Source: Chitinophaga pinensis
GTDB taxonomy: Bacteria > Bacteroidota > Bacteroidia > Chitinophagales > Chitinophagaceae
Length of the DNA: 64,000 bases
NCBI GenBank assembly: GCA_945878115.1
Contig: CAMDVD010000007.1
Span: forward strand, 19,713 to 83,712
Reading direction: 5' to 3'
In this document: in pieces, positions 1-7,997 of the stretch
Layout of the letters: the number at the start of each line of letters is the position of its first letter
Position numbering within the stretch: the first letter of the stretch is position 1
Made by a program: the position numbers and the translations under genes
Notes under the pieces: generated by a model
Databases searched by the model: none
Told to the model about the DNA's origin: nothing
What the model saw: only the letters and a program-made list of their open reading frames with translations

Positions 1-681
1 ACTTCTTGCTGTCTCCATTTTGACATCCGAATCTTTCAATTCAAAATCTACTTCCTCTGCTTCGGGCATCACAGCCACTGTTGTAGCCGACGTATGAACT
101 CGTCCACTGGCTTCTGTTTCAGGCACACGTTGTACGCGATGCACACCACTTTCGTATTTCAACACGCCATATACATCATCTCCAACTACCTCTAAAACAA
201 CTTCTTTATATCCGCCTGCTGTGCCTTCATTTTGATCTAAAAGACTCACCTTCCAACCGCGTGCTTCGCAATAACGAGTATACATACGCATGAGATCGCC
301 AGCAAATAGACTGGCTTCATCACCACCAGTACCAGCGCGAATTTCAAGCACTACATTTTTTTCATCTTGTGGGTCTTTAGGAATTAGCATTTTCCGAATT
401 TCTTCTTCCAATTGCTCCTTTTTTTCTTCCAATATGACGAGATCTGTTTTTGCCATATCGCGCAATTCAACATCACTTTCTTGTTCCAAAATTTCTTTAC
501 AGAAAGATATTTCCTCAATACAGTTTTTGTATTGCAAATATCCTTCCACAATATGTTCCAATTTACGGTATTCTTTACTGAGTTGTGAAAACCTTTTTTG
601 ATCGGATACAACTTCAGGGTTGGAAAGCGAAACACCAATATTATCGAATCGCCCTTTGATGGCTTCTAGCTTATCTAACAT
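1..681 (-). CDS. prfA: Peptide chain release factor 1 (5' part, runs off the left edge)
   Basis: Class I release factor that reads UAA and UAG and triggers peptidyl-tRNA hydrolysis on the ribosome. Only the first 227 codons are inside the window. Near the left edge the translation reads GVHRVQRVPETEASGRVHTS followed by ATTVAVMPE, the segment just before the catalytic GGQ loop in the RF1 family; RAGTGGDEASLFAGDLMRMY lies around residues 117-136. GGQ itself falls outside, so the active site cannot be checked. The start is the ATG ending at 681, because the N-terminus MLDKLEAIKGRF is family-like and a promoter box lies 5 nt upstream. The HTSATT context favours RF1 over RF2. Confidence 0.95.
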   Translation of the reverse strand, partial: MLDKLEAIKGRFDNIGVSLSNPEVVSDQKRFSQLSKEYRKLEHIVEGYLQYKNCIEEISFCKEILEQESDVELRDMAKTDLVILEEKKEQLEEEIRKMLIPKDPQDEKNVVLEIRAGTGGDEASLFAGDLMRMYTRYCEARGWKVSLLDQNEGTAGGYKEVVLEVVGDDVYGVLKYESGVHRVQRVPETEASGRVHTSATTVAVMPEAEEVDFELKDSDVKMETARS

Positions 682-686
682 GCCGG

Positions 687-694
687 CAAATATA
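687..694 (-). promoter_or_regulatory. Promoter -7 box of prfA, possibly leaderless
   Basis: TATATTTG on the minus strand matches the Bacteroidota primary sigma -7 consensus TAnnTTTG. Only CCGGC separates it from the prfA ATG, so transcription would begin at or next to the start codon. No clear -33 TTG is visible. Confidence 0.55.
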
Positions 695-747
695 CATCAA
701 GATATTTGTTGGAATACGCATTGTGCTAGGTAAAAATTAATGCTTAA

Positions 748-837
748 GGTTATATACTGCCGCATACTTTTTGAAAAAAAATTAATGCTACAGTGTAATG
801 GTGTAGCGTATTTTTTGAAAAAAAATTAATGCTACAC
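748..837. repeat. Two tandem AT-rich hairpin units
   Basis: Two direct copies of a roughly 35-bp unit containing TTTTTGAAAAAAAATTAATG and ending in GCTAC. The second is flanked by GTGTAGC and GCTACAC and forms a stem-loop. The same hairpin recurs at 28220-28258 beside another copy of the neighbouring interspersed repeat, so it seems to travel as part of that element. No gene is supported between 682 and 984. Confidence 0.6.
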
Positions 838-839
838 CA

Positions 840-926
840 GGGCGGCAAACACGCTTTCCGTTCCAATCTTTTTGCTTGCTTCGCCGCAAAAAGGATTTCC
901 ACTACAATCGTTGCCGCAATGCACCT
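840..926 (+). repeat. Interspersed GGCGGCA...TTGCCGC repeat, copy 1
   Basis: The element starts GGGCGGCAAACACGC and ends CAATCGTTGCCGCAAT. Its ends form the inverted repeat GCGGCAA/TTGCCGC, and inside it AATCTTTTTGC pairs imperfectly with GCAAAAAGGATT. Related copies lie at 23312-23400, 28088-28217, 47203-47294 and 51622-51754, all between genes. It has no coding capacity and is MITE- or REP-like. Confidence 0.75.
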
Positions 927-984
927 ACTAACGAAGATTATCCCTTTCAACTCTTCTCCATCCACTAAAATATTTCCTTATCGC

Positions 985-1680
985 TTACAAACCACTCAAG
1001 CAAATACCAATTTGGTAAGGTCGTACATTTTCTGGACCAGCATTTACACGAAATAAATTACTGATACTATACGATCCATATACTGAAAAATTGCCATAAC
1101 CTAATCTCAATGTTGCTGCATAACGGTAGGTTTCTACATATCTTTTTGTACTTACTTTTTCAATAATTGGTTTGCTATTAAACGTGCGTTTTCCTTTTGT
1201 ATGGGACGAAAGTAATGTACCAACCTTCAAACCAATGGCAGCTTTAAATCCTTTATTTCTGTTTTCTTTATTTGAAAAAAAGCGAAGTTCAAATGGTAGT
1301 TCCAAATAGGTAGTTGTCCATTTATATTTTTTATAAGACTCTGCTTCTGGAATAAAACTAACCGTAGAGGTTGTATCGGTCAATACAACTGTTTGGTCTT
1401 TTAAATAAATATTACTCGTTGCAATACCAGCACCAGCCGCGAAACTAAAGTTTGATTTTGCAATTGGAAAATCGTAACAGAGGTACATATTGAAAGCTCT
1501 TCCTAATCCGCCAATCTTAATGCTATCCGGTGCATTCAGCCAATTTTCATAACCAATTTGCAACATCGTATAGTCACGTGAAGGTTTTGCATAAGATTTT
1601 TTTGCGTCATTGGAAGTGCTTTGGCCTTGCGTAGTAGCTACAAATAATAAGGCAACTAGTGTAAAAAAGTATTTTCTCAT
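985..1680 (-). CDS. Outer-membrane beta-barrel protein, function unknown
   Basis: A 232-residue exported protein. It starts MRKYFFTLVALLFVATTQGQ, a signal peptide probably cleaved near residue 20. The rest alternates aromatic and polar residues in short strands (for example YLELPFELRFFSN and LRLGYGNFSVYGSYSISNLF) and ends in a hydrophobic strand, as in porin-like or opacity-type Bacteroidota outer-membrane barrels of about 200 residues. The ATG at 1680 is chosen because the longer frame begins with a TTG lying inside a promoter box (1696-1703). It sits alone between prfA and the FAH hydrolase. Ligand and role are unknown. Confidence 0.7.
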   Translation of the reverse strand: MRKYFFTLVALLFVATTQGQSTSNDAKKSYAKPSRDYTMLQIGYENWLNAPDSIKIGGLGRAFNMYLCYDFPIAKSNFSFAAGAGIATSNIYLKDQTVVLTDTTSTVSFIPEAESYKKYKWTTTYLELPFELRFFSNKENRNKGFKAAIGLKVGTLLSSHTKGKRTFNSKPIIEKVSTKRYVETYRYAATLRLGYGNFSVYGSYSISNLFRVNAGPENVRPYQIGICLSGL

Positions 1681-1695
1681 ATTTTTAAATTGCGG

Positions 1696-1703
1696 CAAAG
1701 ATA
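1696..1703 (-). promoter_or_regulatory. Promoter -7 box of the beta-barrel gene
   Basis: TATCTTTG on the minus strand fits TAnnTTTG and ends 15 nt before the ATG at 1680. It argues against the longer TTG-initiated reading frame. Confidence 0.5.
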
Positions 1704-1943
1704 TAATTTCATAACTAAAACGACTCGTTAAAATTCAAGGCTAAAATTAAATGTTCATTTTTCATTTAATAATAAAAATAATTCTCTATAAACGTTGATG
1801 GGTAAGGGTTGTATCATAAAATTAACTATCTGGAATTATTCAAAATTGTTGCTACAAATATTAATTTGTTCTTTTGTCTTGATACAAAAGAACCAAAAAA
1901 TCAAGGCTGTGGATAGTTCAGCTAAAAAATGTTCGTGCTCGAC

Positions 1944-2003
1944 ACAAATCGTCCAAACTCACCAGCTGCCTGCGGCTGGCTGGCTCAGACAGGGACGATT
2001 TGT
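1944..2003. repeat. Long stem-loop in a gene-free stretch
   Basis: ACAAATCGTCC at 1944-1954 pairs perfectly with GGACGATTTGT at 1993-2003, and CCAGC/GCTGG forms a second stem inside. The stretch 1700-2152 holds no convincing gene: short frames there have no family resemblance and cross this GC-richer palindrome. Just upstream, about 1872-1910, is a self-complementary segment, TTTTGTCTTGATACAAAAG. The whole looks like a decayed intergenic repeat. Confidence 0.5.
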
Positions 2004-2152
2004 TCGCCGACCTCTCCATTTTTTTACGCCTCACTATCCAAGGCCATTTGCAATAGCAGACATAATTACATTAGACAATTGAAGAGGCACTCCACAAACA
2101 AACCTACACAGAAAAAAGCATAGATGAATTTTTCAGCGCTTTTTTAATTGCT

Positions 2153-3157
2153 TTATCCAATTTTTTTCAATGCCAAAATAGAAAAATCCGTATCTACTTT
2201 TTTAATCGTATTTCGCAAATGACCAAGCATATCAATCTTCATTTCTACAACATCATTGGGTTGTAACCATTGCACTTTGTAAGCAGCATCTTGTAATAAT
2301 CCTGTGCCATTCAATTCTAAAAAACAACCCGTGCCCACTGTGCCACTGCCAATTACATCACCAGGTAATATGTCTACACCATAAGCACAACGCTCAAGTA
2401 TTTCAGCGAAAGTCCAATCCATATCAGCCACATTTCCTTTGCTCACTTCTATACCATTTACAGTACATGTCATTTCTAAATTATACGCATTTCCTGTATG
2501 ATTTGGTTTACATGGCACTTTCAAATGTTCCAATTCATCGGTGGTAACCAATATTGGTCCTATCACTGTACTAAAATCTTTTCCTTTTGCAGGTCCGAGA
2601 TTAAGCAACATTTCTTCCATTTGCAAAGTCCTTGCGCTCATGTCATTCATAATCATATAACCACCAATATAATTATCTGCTTCAGCAGCAGTAATATTTC
2701 TTCCTTTTTTACAAACAACTATCGCCGCTTCTAATTCAAAATCTAATTTTTGAAAATGATCTGGCATACAATCTATATCGCCAGGACCTTGTACAGCATT
2801 GTGGTTGGTAAAATAAAAAATAGGATATTGATCAAACTCAGGAATCATATCGACCTTGCGATTGCGACGTGCTGCGGCTACATGTTGACGAAATGCATAA
2901 CCATCTCTGCAACTCGTAGGTTCATTTACTGGTGCAATAATGTTCGCATTTTCAAACATCGCATCCGATTGGTATTTGCCTTCTTTAATTTCTTGATCTA
3001 TTTTTTTGAATATACCAATTTGATTTTCCCAATCATTCAACAAACCCTTCATGGTATAAGGAAGTGTGTTGTTTATTTTTTTAATATTATACAAACGATT
3101 ATTGTGCACGATGGCTAATTGCGCTTCTTGCTGCACGATATGGGTTACTAATTTCAT
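2153..3157 (-). CDS. Fumarylacetoacetate hydrolase (FAH) family protein
   Basis: A 334-residue FAH-fold hydrolase. Members of this superfamily split C-C bonds of beta-diketo acids or related substrates using a divalent metal. Visible family features are the metal-ligand segment KLDFELEAAIVV (around residue 140), NDMSARTLQ (around 172), the GPAKGKDFSTVIGPILVTTD stretch and GDVIGSGTVGTG near the C-terminus. The length and N-terminal extension resemble the 330-residue fumarylacetoacetase-like proteins of Bacteroidota rather than the roughly 280-residue general FAH hydrolases. No tyrosine-catabolism neighbour is present, so the exact substrate is open. It is transcribed divergently from deoC. Confidence 0.85.
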   Translation of the reverse strand: MKLVTHIVQQEAQLAIVHNNRLYNIKKINNTLPYTMKGLLNDWENQIGIFKKIDQEIKEGKYQSDAMFENANIIAPVNEPTSCRDGYAFRQHVAAARRNRKVDMIPEFDQYPIFYFTNHNAVQGPGDIDCMPDHFQKLDFELEAAIVVCKKGRNITAAEADNYIGGYMIMNDMSARTLQMEEMLLNLGPAKGKDFSTVIGPILVTTDELEHLKVPCKPNHTGNAYNLEMTCTVNGIEVSKGNVADMDWTFAEILERCAYGVDILPGDVIGSGTVGTGCFLELNGTGLLQDAAYKVQWLQPNDVVEMKIDMLGHLRNTIKKVDTDFSILALKKIG

Positions 3158-3177
3158 GGCTATTTATTTTTGTGCTG

Positions 3178-3185
3178 CAAATCTA
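3178..3185 (-). promoter_or_regulatory. Promoter -7 box of the FAH-family gene
   Basis: TAGATTTG on the minus strand matches TAnnTTTG and lies 20 nt upstream of the start at 3157, within the 104-bp divergent spacer shared with deoC. Confidence 0.5.
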
Positions 3186-3249
3186 ATGCATCATGATTGG
3201 ATAATGAGAATCGCTTAGAAGAAGAGTAAATTTTGTGCATAAAAGCCCT

Positions 3250-3257
3250 TATTTTTG
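3250..3257 (+). promoter_or_regulatory. Promoter -7 box of deoC, possibly leaderless
   Basis: TATTTTTG matches TAnnTTTG and is followed by AAGC and then the ATG at 3262. A TTTTG at 3231-3235 could be a short-spaced -33 element. The position implies a transcript beginning at or within a few bases of the start codon. Confidence 0.5.
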
Positions 3258-3261
3258 AAGC

Positions 3262-4155
3262 ATGGTATTACTAATACAATCACCCACCATTGATCAAGTT
3301 GGTGTGGAAGAAAGAGTTGCGCGATTAATGACTCGAAGCATTAAAAAAGAAAGTGAATTAGAAGGACTCAAACTTGCCTTGAACATGATAGACCTTACTA
3401 CTTTGGAAGGAAAAGATACGGTCGGCAAGGTGAAACAAATGTGTTATAAAGCCCAACATCTTGCGGATGATATAGCAGGTTTACCAACGGTTGCTGCGGT
3501 TTGTGTGTATGTCAATCATGTAAAAACTGCCAAGCGAGCATTGGTAAATTCAGGAATCAAAATCGCCTCCGTAGCCACTGCATTTCCAAGTGGCAATTCG
3601 AGTAGAAAAGTAAAAATAGAAGAAACAAAAATGGCGGTTGCCAATGGAGCCGACGAAGTAGATATGGTGATTAGTCGCGGTGAATTTTTACAAGGCAATT
3701 ACAATTTTGTATTTGACGAAATAGCCGCAATCAAAGAAGCTTGTGGACCTGCCAGATTAAAAGTAATTTTAGAAACTGGTGAATTATCCACCTTAGATAA
3801 TGTTCGTAAAGCCAGTGATATAGCCATACATGCAGGAGCAGATTTTATTAAAACATCTACCGGAAAAATTCAACCTGCAGCCACCATGCCTGTTACCTTG
3901 GTGATGTTGCAAGCCATTAAAGATCATTACGATGCTACAGGAATAATGGTTGGGATGAAACCAGCTGGTGGCATTTCAACATCCAAATCTGCTTTGAATT
4001 ATTTAGTAATGCTGTACGAAACATTGGGCGAAAAATGGATGACGAATGAATGGTTTAGATTTGGCGCAAGTAGTTTAGCAAATGATATTATTCTGCAGCT
4101 AGGCAAGGAGAAATATGGGGCGTATTACAGCAATAACTATATCAGTAAAGATTAA
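3262..4155 (+). CDS. deoC: Deoxyribose-phosphate aldolase
   Basis: Class I aldolase that cleaves 2-deoxyribose 5-phosphate to glyceraldehyde 3-phosphate and acetaldehyde in deoxynucleoside catabolism. The protein is 297 residues, the longer DeoC type. Signature segments are GADEVDMVISRGEF (about residue 131), KVILETGEL with the family lysine (about 169) and DFIKTSTGK with the Schiff-base lysine (about 196), followed by VGMKPAGGISTSKSAL. It leads an apparent operon with a complete ALDH 91 bp downstream and a degenerate ALDH after that, which suggests the acetaldehyde is oxidised to acetate. Confidence 0.96.
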   Translation: MVLLIQSPTIDQVGVEERVARLMTRSIKKESELEGLKLALNMIDLTTLEGKDTVGKVKQMCYKAQHLADDIAGLPTVAAVCVYVNHVKTAKRALVNSGIKIASVATAFPSGNSSRKVKIEETKMAVANGADEVDMVISRGEFLQGNYNFVFDEIAAIKEACGPARLKVILETGELSTLDNVRKASDIAIHAGADFIKTSTGKIQPAATMPVTLVMLQAIKDHYDATGIMVGMKPAGGISTSKSALNYLVMLYETLGEKWMTNEWFRFGASSLANDIILQLGKEKYGAYYSNNYISKD

Positions 4156-4246
4156 ATTCTATATTCAAAATCCCAAAAGACAAAAACGAACTCCATCATC
4201 TTCAAATATTCAAATTATCGAATCTTCAAATTACCAAATTACCAAA

Positions 4247-5695
4247 ATGTCCAAAATAAAAAAAACCTTTGCAAGCTATGATGCTGCACCAGAAAATACT
4301 TCGCATATTGATTTGAAAGCACAATACGATTTATTTATCAATGGGAAATTTGTCAAGCCACAAAGCAAACAATATTATGATACCATCAATCCTGCAACAG
4401 AAAAGAAAATAGCGTCTATTGCAAAAGGCAATGCCAAGGATATAGATTTGGCTGTAAAATCGGCAAAAAAAGCATTCGAATCTTGGTCCAAAACAGAACC
4501 GAAAGAAAGAGCAAAATATATTTACCGTATCGCTCGCATGATACAAGAACGTGCACGGGAATTTGCCGTTATCGAAACCATGAATGGCGGAAAACCAATT
4601 CGAGAAAGTAGAGATATTGATATACCATTGGCTGCGAATCACTTCTTTTATTATGCAGGTTGGGCCGACAAATTAGATTATGCATTTCCCAATCGAAAAC
4701 CAAAACCGGTTGGTGTAGTAGGACAAATTATTCCTTGGAATTTTCCTTTGCTGATGGCAGCTTGGAAATTAGCACCTGCATTGGCTACTGGAAATACGGT
4801 TGTTTTAAAACCAGCAGAAAGTACGCCACTCACGGCTTTGAAGCTTGCAGAGATTATTCAAGAATCTGGTTTGCCCGATGGTGTGGTGCAAATAGTTACT
4901 GGTTTTGGCGATGCTGGTGCTGCGTTAGTGAATCATCCATTGGTGAATAAAATCGCATTTACTGGAAGTACAGAAGTTGGAAAATATATTCAGAAAGCTG
5001 TTGCAGGAAGCAATAAAAAAGTCACACTAGAATTGGGTGGTAAAGCCGCGAATATCATTTTTGATGACGCGCCAATAGACCAAGCAGTTGAAGGAATTGT
5101 GAATGGTATATTTTTTAATCAAGGACATGTTTGTTGCGCTGGATCACGATTGTTTGTGCAAGAAAATATTGCAGATAAAGTGATACAGAAATTGAAGGAT
5201 AGAATGAAGACTTTAATCATTGGTGATCCGATGGATAAGAATACGGACATCGGTGCAATCAATTCGAAAGAGCAACTCTTGAAAATCAATAACTATATCA
5301 AAATTGGTATAGCTGAAGGCGCTGAAATGTACCAAACAAATTGTGCCTTGCCGAGTCAAGGTTATTTCTGCAAACCTACTTTATTTCTGCATACTTCACA
5401 AAGTCACCGCATCGTGCAAGAGGAAATTTTTGGACCAGTACTCACTATTCAAACTTTTAGAACCATAGAAGAAGTGATTGAAAAAGCGAACAATATTCCT
5501 TATGGTTTAAGTGCTGGCGTGTGGACAGATAAAGGCAGCAAAATATTTAATCTGACTACTAAATTAAGAGCAGGCGTAGTATGGGCAAATACCTATAATA
5601 AATTTGATCCTACATCGCCATTTGGTGGTTACCAAGAAAGTGGATTTGGCAGAGAAGGCGGTGTACATGGATTATTGCCTTATGTACATTTTTAA
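4247..5695 (+). CDS. NAD(P)-dependent aldehyde dehydrogenase, catalytic half of a split ALDH16-like pair
   Basis: An aldehyde dehydrogenase of 482 residues. Family motifs are IIPWNFPLLMAAWKLAPALA (about 157-176), the VVLKPAEST coenzyme segment, FTGSTEVGK, the general-base glutamate in LELGGKAANII (about 262) and the nucleophilic cysteine in FFNQGHVCCAGSR (about 296), then EEIFGPVLTIQTF. The start is MSKIKKTF at 4247; an earlier in-frame ATG overlaps deoC and reads through a low-complexity TTCAAATTACC-like spacer with no ALDH resemblance. Context after deoC points to oxidation of acetaldehyde or deoxyribose-derived aldehydes. This is inference, since ALDH specificity is not readable from sequence. 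Confidence 0.9.
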   Translation: MSKIKKTFASYDAAPENTSHIDLKAQYDLFINGKFVKPQSKQYYDTINPATEKKIASIAKGNAKDIDLAVKSAKKAFESWSKTEPKERAKYIYRIARMIQERAREFAVIETMNGGKPIRESRDIDIPLAANHFFYYAGWADKLDYAFPNRKPKPVGVVGQIIPWNFPLLMAAWKLAPALATGNTVVLKPAESTPLTALKLAEIIQESGLPDGVVQIVTGFGDAGAALVNHPLVNKIAFTGSTEVGKYIQKAVAGSNKKVTLELGGKAANIIFDDAPIDQAVEGIVNGIFFNQGHVCCAGSRLFVQENIADKVIQKLKDRMKTLIIGDPMDKNTDIGAINSKEQLLKINNYIKIGIAEGAEMYQTNCALPSQGYFCKPTLFLHTSQSHRIVQEEIFGPVLTIQTFRTIEEVIEKANNIPYGLSAGVWTDKGSKIFNLTTKLRAGVVWANTYNKFDPTSPFGGYQESGFGREGGVHGLLPYVHF

Positions 5696-5757
5696 TTGGT
5701 GATGCAGTGAATGCACTATCGTAAGAACAAAAAGGAATCTGAAGTAAAAATAAAAAA

Positions 5758-6630
5758 ATGGAAATTTTAAAAACATACAAATTATTTATCGGTGGTGCAT
5801 TTCCACGAACAGAAAGTGGTCGATACTATAAACTAGAAAATAAGCAGAAGCAAGTAATTGCGAATATGTGTTTATCGTCTAGAAAAGATTTTCGGAATGC
5901 GGTAGTTGCAGCACGTAAAGCAGTTGAAGGTTGGAGTGGGCGAGCTGCATTTAATCGCGGACAAATACTCTATCGAATTGCAGAAATATTAGAAGGAAGA
6001 AAAGCACAATTTGTTGCTGAACTCCTATTGCAAGGTTCTACAAAATCAAGTGCCGAAAAGGAAGTAAGACTTGCTATAGATCGTTGTGTTTATTACAGTG
6101 GTTGGTGCGATAAATACCAACAATTATTTGGATCTGTAAATCCTGTTGCGACATCCCATTTTAATTTTTCTGTACCAGAACCCACGGGGGTTGTCTGTGT
6201 TATTGCAGATGAAAATACGTCTTTGCTTGGCTTGGTTTCTGCAATACTTCCCATCATCGTTGGTGGAAATACCTGCGTGGTTTTAGCATCTGAAAGCAAA
6301 CCTTTATGTAGTATTACCTTCGCTGAAGTGCTTGCTACATCCGACTTAGCAGCAGGTGTTGTAAATATTTTGACAGGAAACAGTAAGGAATTGCATACGC
6401 ATTTTGCTTCCCATATGGATGTGAATGCGATTATTTATTGCAGAGAAAATGCAGCCGAAATAAAAGCCATTGCAGAGCTATCTTCCATGAATGTAAAACG
6501 TAGTTTTGTTTGGAACAAAGATTGGCTTAAAGCAGAAAATGAAAATCCCTATTTGATAATGGATGTACAAGAAATAAAAACAACTTGGCATCCGATTGAG
6601 AATATTGGGGTGAGTGGGGCGAAGTATTGA
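5758..6630 (+). CDS. ALDH-like protein without the catalytic region, resembling the second domain of ALDH16
   Basis: A 290-residue protein homologous to the N-terminal coenzyme-binding half of aldehyde dehydrogenases: it starts KTYKLFIGGAFPRTESGRYY, then has the helix VVAARKAVEGWSGRAAFNRG, PTGVVCVIADENTSLLGLV in place of the usual PWN motif, and LAAGVVNILTGN. It stops before the region that would carry the catalytic cysteine, and no LELGGK motif is present, so it should not be active alone. In ALDH16 proteins a complete ALDH domain is followed by a second, catalytically dead one; here the two halves are neighbouring genes 62 bp apart after deoC. A scaffolding or dimerisation role is inferred. 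Confidence 0.75.
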   Translation: MEILKTYKLFIGGAFPRTESGRYYKLENKQKQVIANMCLSSRKDFRNAVVAARKAVEGWSGRAAFNRGQILYRIAEILEGRKAQFVAELLLQGSTKSSAEKEVRLAIDRCVYYSGWCDKYQQLFGSVNPVATSHFNFSVPEPTGVVCVIADENTSLLGLVSAILPIIVGGNTCVVLASESKPLCSITFAEVLATSDLAAGVVNILTGNSKELHTHFASHMDVNAIIYCRENAAEIKAIAELSSMNVKRSFVWNKDWLKAENENPYLIMDVQEIKTTWHPIENIGVSGAKY

Positions 6631-6644
6631 GGAACATTTATTAT

Positions 6645-7189
6645 ATGAGACAATTCTACTATTTAAATTTATTCTTTTTATTTGTGACTATAATCTCATG
6701 TAAAAATGTGACATCTGATTACGTAATAAATTGGACAAATGAAATCAAAATCAAAATTATTGAAGATGCAAATTGCACCCCTGACAAAACCGTAGTAGAT
6801 ACTATGCTAAGCAAAATAACTTTCTATAGAAAAGGGAATAAACTCAAATCCTTTTTTTTAAACCTACATTGGACAAAACAAACAAAACTATTTTGAAAGA
6901 TACTATCGCTTCCAGCTTTTTTAGCACCGATCAGCAATTCGAAGTTATACGAGAAATATGTCCAATTGCAAATCAGAATTTTGAAGGACTGATATATCAT
7001 CATTACTTTATCGGTTTTAGAGAATCAAGATACTGTAATGGCATTATAAAAAGACAAGAGTTTTATTATAATAGTGAGCCAATAGGAATATCTAAAGAAT
7101 ATGACTCGATAGGAAACTTTATTAAAGAAAAAGACTATGGCAAAAAAGAGTTATTTAATAAATTCAGAAATATTAAATACTACCGATAA
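6645..7189 (+). pseudogene. Frameshifted lipoprotein gene
   Basis: Two overlapping reading frames together make one protein of about 180 residues. The first begins MRQFYYLNLFFLFVTIISC, a lipoprotein signal with lipobox TIIS-C at residue 18-19, and reads to KLKSFF near 6857. There a run of eight T (6852-6859) would have to be nine T for the frame to continue into KPTLDKTNKTILKDTIASS and on to the stop at 7189. The downstream part looks coding (PIGISKEYDSIGNFIKEKDY, somewhat MORN-like). It is either a recent frameshift, a homopolymer sequencing error, or slippage-tolerant expression. The family is unknown. It starts 14 bp after the ALDH-like gene. Confidence 0.55.
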
Positions 7190-7220
7190 AATGTAATTTT
7201 CACTTGCCGAAGAGTCTCCG

Positions 7221-7844
7221 CTTTATTCCTCGCAGAGTCTCCGCCTCGGGACTCTGCGATTTATTTTTTACGACTACCCATGTTGAAATACAAAGCATTC
7301 ATTTTGAACTGAAAACTAACTTTCTCTAATCAACCCGCAGAGTGCCTCACAAACTTTAAGCCGCATACATGATTTGTACAGAGGACACATCTGCGGAGAT
7401 GGAAAAACTTACAACTTACAACTTATGCCTTACGACTACTTCGTAACCCGCAGAGTGCCTCACAAACTTTAAGCCGCATACATGATTTGTGCGGAGGACA
7501 CATCTTCGGAGATGGAATGGAAGACTTACAACTTATGCCTTACGCCTTACGACTACTTCGAAACCCGCAGAGTGCCTCACAAACATTATACTCGCATACA
7601 TGATTAGTGCATAGAACAAATCTGCGGAGATGGAAAAGACTTATGCCTTACGACTTATAACTTTTATTCCTCGCAGAGTCTCCGCCTCGAGACTCTGCGA
7701 TTTATTTTTTACGACTACCCATGTTGAAATACACAGGATTCATTTTGAACTGAAAACTAACTTTCACCAATCAACCCGCAGAGTGCCTCACAAACATTTA
7801 AATCGTATACATAATTAGTGCAGAGGACACATCTGCGGAGATGG
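7221..7844. repeat. Array of palindromic REP-like repeats
   Basis: Gene-free block built of two repeat types. Type A, about 69 bp, begins CCCGCAGAGTGCCTCACAAA and ends ATCTGCGGAGATGG; CCGCAGA/TCTGCGG close it as an imperfect hairpin. Copies lie at 7334-7402, 7446-7515, 7564-7633 and 7775-7844. Type B, about 100 bp, begins with the perfect hairpin CGCAGAGTC/GACTCTGCG and continues through TTTACGACTACCCATGTTG; copies start near 7221 and 7661. Units are joined by low-complexity strings such as ACTTATGCCTTACGACT. Both types share CGCAGAG stems, so they probably have a common origin. Nothing in 7190-7997 looks coding. Confidence 0.85.
7231..7272 (+). terminator. Hairpin that could end transcription of the deoC operon
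   Basis: A perfect 9-bp stem, CGCAGAGTC at 7231-7239 with GACTCTGCG at 7250-7258, is followed by ATTTATTTTTTAC. It lies 41 bp after the lipoprotein stop. The same hairpin recurs at 7672-7699, so it may be a repeat doubling as a terminator. Confidence 0.4.
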
Positions 7845-7997
7845 AAAAGACTTATGCCTTACGCCTTACAACTTACGCCTAAAATTGAAAACTCATTTTC
7901 GTAGTTAGCAGAATATTTATTTAGCTTTACCACAAAATAATTTTCACAAGAGAAACTAATGTAAAATTATTTTATTCATCCCTTAAATTTAAAAACT

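Noticed and set aside
1795..2123. Two overlapping open frames of 64-95 residues
   Set aside because: They run across a long stem-loop and resemble no family; the amino-acid composition is that of translated repeat DNA.
7334..7844. CRISPR-like spacing of the 69-bp repeats
   Set aside because: Units are too long and internally palindromic, intervals are 42-141 bp low-complexity repeats rather than unique spacers, and no cas gene is present.
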